A stretch of 23,979 bases of DNA from assembly GCA_023853785.1 (NCBI GenBank), contig JAJIRX010000822.1:1-23979 (forward strand), in the 5' to 3' direction. The translations under genes and the position numbers were made by a program. This DNA is from Psilocybe azurescens (taxonomy: Eukaryota; Basidiomycota; Agaricomycetes; Agaricales; Agrocybaceae). Every line of letters begins with the position of its first letter. Position 1 is the stretch's first letter. Under the pieces are notes generated by a model. The model searched no databases, had not been told where the DNA came from, and was given only the letters and a program-made list of their open reading frames with translations. Of this stretch, positions 17,726 through 23,979 are shown piece after piece.

Positions 17726-18656
17726 TCAATACTTGGTATGACCTCCTTTTGTCTTAAGGACTGCTGCAATTCTTCTGGGCATGCTTTCTATGAGTGTTTG
17801 GCATGTTTCTGGTGTAATCTTGTTCCACTCCTCTGCCACTCTCTCCCATAATTCATGTACTTCTTTGGGTGGTGTTGGATATTCATTTAAACATCTTTTC
17901 AAGTGTTCCCACAAGTGTTCAATGGGGTTCATGTCTGGGGATTGGGCAGGCCATTCCATGACTTGAATGTTGTTTTCTTCAAACCACTGGTCAGCCTTTT
18001 AGAGATATGTTTGTGGTCATTGTCCTGCTGAAAAATCCTCTCCTCTTCTGGAACTCCCAAATTTTCAAAGCTTTCTTCTACCCCCTCCTCCAAAATAGCA
18101 CAATATTGATCAGTGTTCATGATCCCTGAACTTCTATCAGCTTTCCTACTCCATTCCAACCCATGCAACCCCATACCATGAGGTTATTCCCTCCTCCATG
18201 TTTGACTGTTGGGATAGTAGTCCTGTCTGAAAGTGCTTCTCCTTTCTGTTTCCAAGTGTAGACCCTCCCATCTGATCCAATCCTGTTAATCTTTGTTTCA
18301 TCTGTCCACAAGACCCATTTCCAATCTTCAACTGTCCAGTTTTTATGGTATTGGGCAAAGTTAAGACATTTGTTTCTGTGAGCCTGTTTAAGCAGAGGTT
18401 GTTTCTGCTTAACAATGGACCAGAAATTGTTTTCCTTTAGTGCATTTCTGACTGTTTGGGCCGAGACTGGGGTAGATATGATGGCATTAATGTAATGGGT
18501 GGCCTGAACAGCATTTTCAAGCTTTCCAGTGCTGATTTGTTGACAAACTGCTTGTTTATTTCTTTCAGAAAGCTTGGCATGTTGGCCTGGTTTGTTGTTG
18601 TCTTTGTCCAAACCCAATTATTTCTTGATCCTCACAATAGTAGACTTCCCTAGACC
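17726..18656 (-). pseudogene. Tc1-like (DDE) transposase pseudogene
   Basis: DDE transposase remnant that would cut and join DNA at TA sites. Three segments in different frames together show the family order: a partial helix-turn-helix (GKSTIVRIKK, then in-frame TAA at 18618-18620), the middle region with WTDETKINRIGSDGRVY (first catalytic Asp) and NLMVWGCM, then RIFQQDNDHKH (second Asp), then SPDMNPIEHLWEHLK (third acidic residue, spacing consistent with DD34E) and the C terminus ending TKGGHTKY. Frames change at about 18120-18126 and 17997-18003. The usual N-terminal 30-50 residues are absent because the TIR begins immediately upstream. The product cannot be functional as it stands. Confidence 0.9.
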
Positions 18657-18660
18657 AGTT

Positions 18661-18763
18661 GTATCTACAATAAAAATTTCAGAATTTTATCTCCAGCCAT
18701 TACTGAGTTATAAACCAATTTATCCAAAAACACAAAACATTGGGACAAAAGTTTGAGCTACTG
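18661..18763. repeat. Right TIR of the Tc1-like element
   Basis: 103 bp, complementary to 17501-17603 with one mismatch. It abuts the truncated 5' end of the transposase remnant. Confidence 0.9.
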
Positions 18764-18765
18764 TA

Positions 18766-19985
18766 CATATTCTTTGTGCACAAGTACCAATCAGCAAGCC
18801 AATTTAACCAAAATATGTGGTTGACCAAGGACTAGGAAATGATGTGCTTACAAAGGAGAAAGATAGAAAACACCATGTAGGTATCAACTTCTCGATGGTA
18901 TGGATTGAATTGATTATCTGATTTTGGAGAAAATTATTGGGCTTCAGTTACAAATAGCATGGTGCATTTCCTTTTAAATAAATATTGTAGTGTACAGCTA
19001 CTATATACTACCGGGAGTCTGCATTAGAGTGTTTCAACACTGCATGATTGGGGAGCTTGCTCCCTCTCTAATGCCGGTACCAAAATGTCTAAGCCCACGT
19101 GATCCGCTGGCTTTTTGATGGTCACCCGTGAGAACTTGTAGTGGCGAGCATAGCTCCTCATAGAGCATGCCAGGCACTGGCATAGCGAAGCGTTCTTTGT
19201 TTTACACACCTCGCAAAATGATTGAAAATTTGAATGACTAAGTTCCACAGCCAATGTGTCCCGATAAGGAAGGTGATCGGACTTTCCCGCGGCACGTGTT
19301 GCGAAGGAATTGCTGGGTGGATAGCGCTCACTCAGTTCCTTCCTTCATTACAACCACATTTTCATCAAGTTTCTATGACCCATTTGAGCGATTGTCTTTG
19401 TGCAGTAGGTATGCGAATTTCACCCTTGTCTCTGATAGTCACTTCGATTGCTTTTTGAATTAATTTGGATATCACATTGTAACGGCAAGATTTCTAACCG
19501 TGGCCTCTAACAATCTTTGTTGCATTTATATAACCAACACGAGTTATGTAGGAGCGCACGCGGCACGGCGTTGACATTAAATGTTCCCCTCATGTGACAT
19601 GCATACATGACGAGCAGACTCGGTAAGACAGGGTAAGACATGGTGACGTGGTACATACATATCGAAGTTCGAACTCGTCGTTGGTAGCAGTGATGGTGAG
19701 CTCAGGGTGCTGTCGCCGTTCTTTATACGTTTGTTCTTTGTCTTTGGGAAATGTGGAGGGTATCAACGGGGATGTGCTGCATAGCAGGACTCAGAGCTCA
19801 ATCCACTGTGGGCTGGCGCAGCTATTTGTCGTTCGAGATAGAACCGAGCTGTCGAGTAATCCAACTGGCAACTACAACCCCTTAACTACGGCAGGAATTG
19901 GTCAGTTGGGTTTTGTGGTGTAAAAGGGGTATCAGCCGGGTGTACTACAGAGGAAGGCTCGGTGCGCGATCCTTTGGTTTTGTTT
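18766..19985. other. Gene-free region and compositional border
   Basis: CpG-poor up to about 19020, then CpG-normal. Short frames exist (for example a Cys-rich 76-codon frame on the minus strand at 19254-19024 and a 91-codon plus-strand frame at 19648-19923), but none has a recognisable domain or consistent splice partners. Confidence 0.4.
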
Positions 19986-20925
19986 TTATTTTTCAAGCCG
20001 TAACACGGAGGAATTGCGGTATTCGACAGGTAAAGTTTGGTCTATAACATCGAAGGCGTACCTGCGAATAGCTTCTTGCGTGGGAATTGTGTTGGAGTAT
20101 CTGCAAGATAATATCGCGGAAACATAGGAAGTGCTTCCTGGAGCGCTCCATCGAATTGTACGGGTGCTGGATGTTGAATCGGCCAGTCTGAACCAGGACG
20201 TCCGTTGAACACCTTCTCTGGAACAAGAAGGATGCAGGCCGTATTCTCCCAGTGATAATCCAGATAGCTGACCTAGTCCATATGAGGAACGTTGATGTAG
20301 TCATCAGAATCATCGTCCGAGTCGTCGGCCTAATTAAGGTTGAATCATCCATGGGGATGACAATTGGCTTCTCGCCCTCCATAACATCGGTCACATAAAC
20401 ACGACCAAAAATATTTGGCCCGTATTTGCAGAAGGCGAGCTAATCCGTGGTAGTACCGTCTCTCCAAATCAAGAGTGCAGGTATAAATTTGACATAAGGG
20501 GTCTGGTTTTTGAACAATACTGCAAAGAGTTGTGTGCAGTCGTTTTTATATCCCAACCAGTTGACACCGAATCTTCGCTGCCGATTTTTCTTCCGGAATT
20601 CCTGGTCACACGCAAACTATGACTAGTTGGGTGGGCCACTCAAGGACCCACAAACGAGGTTCCTCTGTAATCACGGGGCATTGTGCAAGTAACGAGTCAA
20701 TGTACGATCGCCTGTCGAACGGTTGAATGTTGTCCAGCGACCAGGTGAGCCAGTTTTGGCAAGGGGTGTCTATGATTCCATGATATAAAGAAAGCCAGCA
20801 GCTTCGGATTGGGTGCAATCAGCCATTGGTAGAAGACACTGCCATTCTTTGCAGTCGCCATGAAAATAATATTAGGCTTCAATTCCAGAAATGAGAACAC
20901 GTAAAGAAGGATTTAGACTAGAGAT
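19986..20925 (-). pseudogene. Unrecognised protein-coding gene, fragmented
   Basis: Successive minus-strand segments read like protein but in shifting frames: PNIIFMATAKNGSVFYQWLI (from about 20890), then DTPCQNWLTWSLDNIQPFD to ITEEPRLW, then a run from about 20610 to 20440 containing RRFGVNWLGYKNDCTQLFAV and KFIPALLIWRDG. After a TAG (about 20440) comes LAFCKYGPNIFGRVYVTDVM, then an acidic DDSDDDSDDYINVPHMD, TAG, and YLDYHWENTACILLVPEKVF through LPMFPRYYLADTPTQ. The end is IRRYAFDVIDQTLPVEYR, stopping at TAA 19986-19988. Some shifts could be introns (for example an acceptor TTAATTAG just before the acidic run), but the in-frame stops argue for decay. The family is not recognised. It is transcribed in the same direction as the neighbouring transporter, about 440 bp away. 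Confidence 0.5.
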
Positions 20926-21366
20926 TGGAGAGTGGTAGGAGTTTTTGTGGTGTCCTCGCTCCCGGTTTGTTCGAATAGTTTCTATTCACCGAAAACCAAA
21001 CGATGTGTAAACAGCAGGGGCATCCTATGGAAGGGGTTAAATCCATTGTAGATGGAGTAGAGTTGACCCATATATTTTTGTTAGCACTGAGCGTCTGAAG
21101 AAAGGTATAAAGCTATTAGATATTGGTTAGGTATTGTTTAGACGCCGTTGGTCATGAATTGGTCGTAAGATGTGGTGGACGCGAAGAAAGCAACAATTGA
21201 CGCGCCATGTTTGATTCTAGCTGTCCAACCAAATTAACGGGCTTTTCGGCGGATTATATTTCGTGGCAGGATGAATGAGACTAACTAAAGTGAAGCCAGC
21301 ATATCATTATGTATATAAAATCTTGGGACTATACACAGCAGGTTTTAAACGACTTGTTGATGATGC
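20926..21366. other. Intergenic spacer between the two minus-strand genes
   Basis: No coding frame or repeat recognised. It should hold the 3' UTR of the transporter gene and the promoter of the fragmented gene downstream of it. Confidence 0.4.
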
Positions 21367-23275
21367 TCATGGCATCTTAGCTTTGCCCTTCGCAATCATC
21401 TTCAAATCTGGTACATCGCTATGCTTTTCTCCGTCAATCACTCTGTCAATTTCCTCCAGCGACGTTCCCTTTGTTTCCACCCAATACCAGGCCATAAGAC
21501 CTATAATCACGGTGTCATAGGCTCCATTGATCATGTAGGTCTTCCAGCCTATGGCGACAAGCGCGAAGGGGAATGCGAAGACACACCATAGACTAGTGAG
21601 GTTAGACAGCTGAAATCGACACTATTAATGAGACAAGATACTTACGCAGTTGCGTTCAGGGCGAATTGAAGACGGCCATTCCGTTAGCACGTATGCTATA
21701 ATTCATGACCTCCGGTGGGTAGAGATACAGAAGTGGCGTCCATCCGATGCTGTAGGATCCCTGGAAGAGGAAAAGCATCGCCACTGTTGCATATATGCCA
21801 GGGTTGAATGCCGATGCTCCATATACTTTCACGAAGAGTCAGATTTCACCTGTTCAAGTAAGTAGAAATACTAACTTTTGTGAGAGCTCCTACGAGGAAG
21901 AGGAAGACTGTGAGGAGACTTTGGCTGAGGATTCCGAGAGATTTACGGCCCATATGCTCAGCTAGCCAAGTCCCGACGAGAGAGCAAACGAGGCACCATG
22001 CATTTAGGATTATGTTCTGTGCAGTAGTTTAAGATCAGATTCCAGTTTCGACACTCGGATGGGTATATGTCTCACAATCTCTAATTGAGTTGTCGTGTTC
22101 CTAATCCCCCGCGTTGTCGAGCATAGTTCCAAGATAGTACGACGCTATGACATTCCCTGCATTATCTGAGAAAAGATACGCTCAATAGTGAGAAAACCAG
22201 ACATACCGGCGATGGTACTAAAGACAGCAGCGGAGATAGCAAGGGTGACCCTTTTTCTAGCCGACGGAGTCTTGACTAGTTGCATCATGGACAATGTCTC
22301 CCCAGAGCTCTTCTCGTAGTTAATGGTGTCGATGATTTCCTTGAACTGCGCCGCAACTAACGAGTTTTCACGATCTCCATCGGCATACATGTAGGCTATG
22401 ACATCCAGGGCCTCTTCATGCCGGTTCTGATAAATGAGCCATCTTGGTGATTCCGGGATGAAAGGGATTATAATGATGCAAAGAATGGAAAATACACCCT
22501 GGACGGCAGATGGTATTCTCCACGCCCACGTCGAATTCATGTTCGAAGTACCAAAGGTTATACCAGCAGCAATTAGCCCTCCTGTAAGATTTGTACGCCC
22601 TAAGAAGATTCAAACAATACTTAGATGACTTACCGACATAGTAGAAGTCATTGAAGACGCCCAATCCCCACGCACGTCTTTGGAATGGCAAAGTCTCCGC
22701 AAGATATACGGGTCCGCAAAGTCCAGAAGCAGACGTGCCGAACCCGATTAATATCCGGGCAATGACGAACATTGCGACATTCTGAGCGGCTGTCTGAAGA
22801 ATGACGGCAAAAACAGTGATAAGGGCGGCCCACAACAGAGCAGGGCGACGTCCTATCCGATCAGTGAACTGGCCATAGCAGAAGGCAACCAGACATCCGC
22901 CTATCCATATTGAAGCGGTGTTCAATGCAGGGTAGCCGTGTTGAGGTGGAAGTAATTGGTGTATGATGGTAAGATGTTGAGGCCGTTGATCATAGAGGCA
23001 TCGTATCCAAAGGTCTGTGAGATAATGAGTGCTCAGGCGTTAACTCGTTCTCATTGATAAGGTGGCACATACTGTGGAAGTAATGCATGAACATGTTACA
23101 AGAAGGAAAGTGATGAACTTGGAAGACCTCGGGATAAAGGTGATCTTTTCCAACATAGCCTGATTCATCTTGGCAAAGTCTTCACCTGCGTATGTGGTGG
23201 TTAGAGACACGGTTCCCCAATGAACTGGAGGAAGAAACTCGGCTATCTTACACGTCCAAGAAGATTGATGACCAT
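21367..23275 (-). pseudogene. MFS sugar transporter (sugar porter family), three frameshifts
   Basis: Plasma-membrane sugar/H+ symporter of the fungal hexose/lactose-permease type, about 507 codons. Exons (plus coordinates, gene reads downward): 23275-23254, 23185-23073, 23014-22634, 22581-22207, 22156-22076, 22016-21872, 21825-21646, 21592-21367. All seven introns (46-68 nt) have GT-AG ends. Landmarks: LEKITFIPRSSKF, TFGYDASMINGL (TM1), GQFTDRIGRRPALL (motif A), PVYLAETLP, IPESPRWLIYQNR (central loop signature), WLAEHMGRKSLG, LYLYPPEVMNYSIRANGMAV, ALVAIGWKTYMINGAYD and WVETKGTSLEEID (C-terminal signature, VETKG for PETKG). Single-base indels break the frame: one base lost near 22927, one extra in a run of five C (22106-22110, plus strand), one lost near 21667. 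No in-frame nonsense substitution was seen. It is either a recently dead gene or affected by assembly errors. The start at 23275 rests on a 22-nt first exon and is less certain than the rest. Confidence 0.85.
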
Positions 23276-23979
23276 GCGGGGCGTGTAGGATTTGTACGAC
23301 GGTTATTAATGGTTTGATATAAATAGGTCGAAGGGATATGTGAATGTTTTTACACCCGTTTTGGTTACAGTTTGAAGGACAATTGGAAGACCTCGGCACT
23401 GTATGACTCGGGATAAAATTTTGTCATTCAGTTTGAGGCGGAGCTATTGCTCAGCGCCCAGTGCTCAGTACATACTGACGATAAGCAGAACACTTGAAAA
23501 ACTTACTTTTCAACCTAGCCCTTTCTTAAAATATCGATACAGTCGTAAAATTCCTTCTAGATACGCTCCTATACATTTCGAGAGTTCTATATGAGCTACA
23601 TCTGCTAAGGAGGTTTAGAGTGGTGGAGGGTGGAGGGTGAAAATGACGGGGATGGGTTCGGATACCGATGGGAGAAGCCGAGCACTGCCACCCGCTGACA
23701 TGACAATGAGAACCATGCTGACGTTCGGCAAACGGTTCGGCATGCATGCCATCAAAACTCTATGGACTAGATGGACTTGGTTGAAATCTTGAGATCCTGA
23801 AATCATTGGTCCCCTCTTGCTCTGTGAAACCTTTATAGACCTTGAAAGTTTTTTATATCCTCAAATATATTATAAAATGGAACTGCATTACTCTGAGCTA
23901 TCGTCGTCTAACATTGAATCTTCGCTATCCAAATATTTAAGTGCAATAGTCATCTATACCTTTAAAATTTACCAGCACA
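23276..23979. other. Upstream region of the transporter gene
   Basis: No supported gene. On the minus strand an AT-rich TATTTATAT lies 42-50 nt upstream of the proposed start (23317-23325) and could be the TATA element. The remaining frames are short and unrecognised. The last 150 bases are AT-rich. Confidence 0.4.

Larger units (their letters stand above)
17501..18763 (-). mobile_element. Tc1/mariner-type transposon copy, defective
   Basis: 1263 bp between TA dinucleotides (17499-17500 and 18764-18765). The TIRs are 103 bp (17501-17603 and 18661-18763), begin CAGTAGCTCAAACTTTTGTC and differ at one base. A third, partial copy of the tip lies inverted at 17693-17716 (CATTGGGACAAAGGTTTGAG), next to the transposase stop codon. 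The transposase lies on the minus strand and is broken. Confidence 0.9.

Noticed and set aside
19024..19254. Cys-rich minus-strand frame resembling a small zinc finger
   Set aside because: The cysteine spacing does not fit a MYND, RING or CCHC pattern that I can defend. The frame is short and lacks splice partners.

Overview
ORGANISM. The window looks like nuclear DNA of a filamentous basidiomycete, probably an agaricomycete. Introns are short (about 46-60 nt) with GTRNGT donors, CTAAC/CTRAY branch sites and YAG acceptors. The two recognisable host genes, an O-fucosyltransferase-like type II membrane protein and a fungal sugar-porter MFS transporter, are typical of such genomes. No tRNA, rRNA, CRISPR or prokaryotic signal was found. 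LAYOUT. (1) 1-7.56 kb is AT-rich, repeat-dominated DNA. It holds a 1.35-kb hAT-like element (11-1364) inserted into one arm of a larger inverted repeat (arms 1365-1696 and 2841-3167), a diverged direct repeat pair, a small GGCCTGGC-rich inverted-repeat unit, and two foldback hAT-type MITEs side by side sharing one 8-bp target site present three times (4180-4838). It also holds a possibly spliced but non-coding stretch (about 5.65-6.6 kb), a third MITE of the same family (6612-6881) and a degenerate 24-bp minisatellite (7160-7562). (2) 7.56-14.65 kb is CpG-rich, mostly unique DNA carrying the O-fucosyltransferase-like gene on the plus strand (9294-12783). (3) 14.65-18.77 kb is a second transposon cluster: a 623-bp hAT-like element, a 693-bp MITE with TA flanks, a coding frame interrupted by stops that look like C-to-T changes (16798-17403), and a Tc1/mariner copy (17501-18763) with a broken transposase but nearly perfect 103-bp TIRs. 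(4) 19.0-23.98 kb is CpG-normal DNA with two minus-strand genes: a damaged unrecognised gene (about 19986-20925) and a sugar-transporter gene (21367-23275) whose exons can be followed intron by intron but which has three single-base frameshifts. HOW IT FITS TOGETHER. There is no operon or pathway cluster. The main story is repeat biology. Several non-autonomous hAT-like families each carry their own short, degenerate word repeated near both ends (CTGGTC, GGTTCRAAC, GGGTAY, GGCCTGGC), plausibly family-specific transposase-binding arrays. The older repeat DNA is almost free of CpG while the MITEs and unique genes keep it, which fits cytosine methylation and deamination of repeats. No previously undescribed enzymatic or defence system could be supported. 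The most unusual items are the nested insertion with its internal empty site, the twin MITEs sharing one target, the 24-bp minisatellite and the C-to-T-marked pseudogene.
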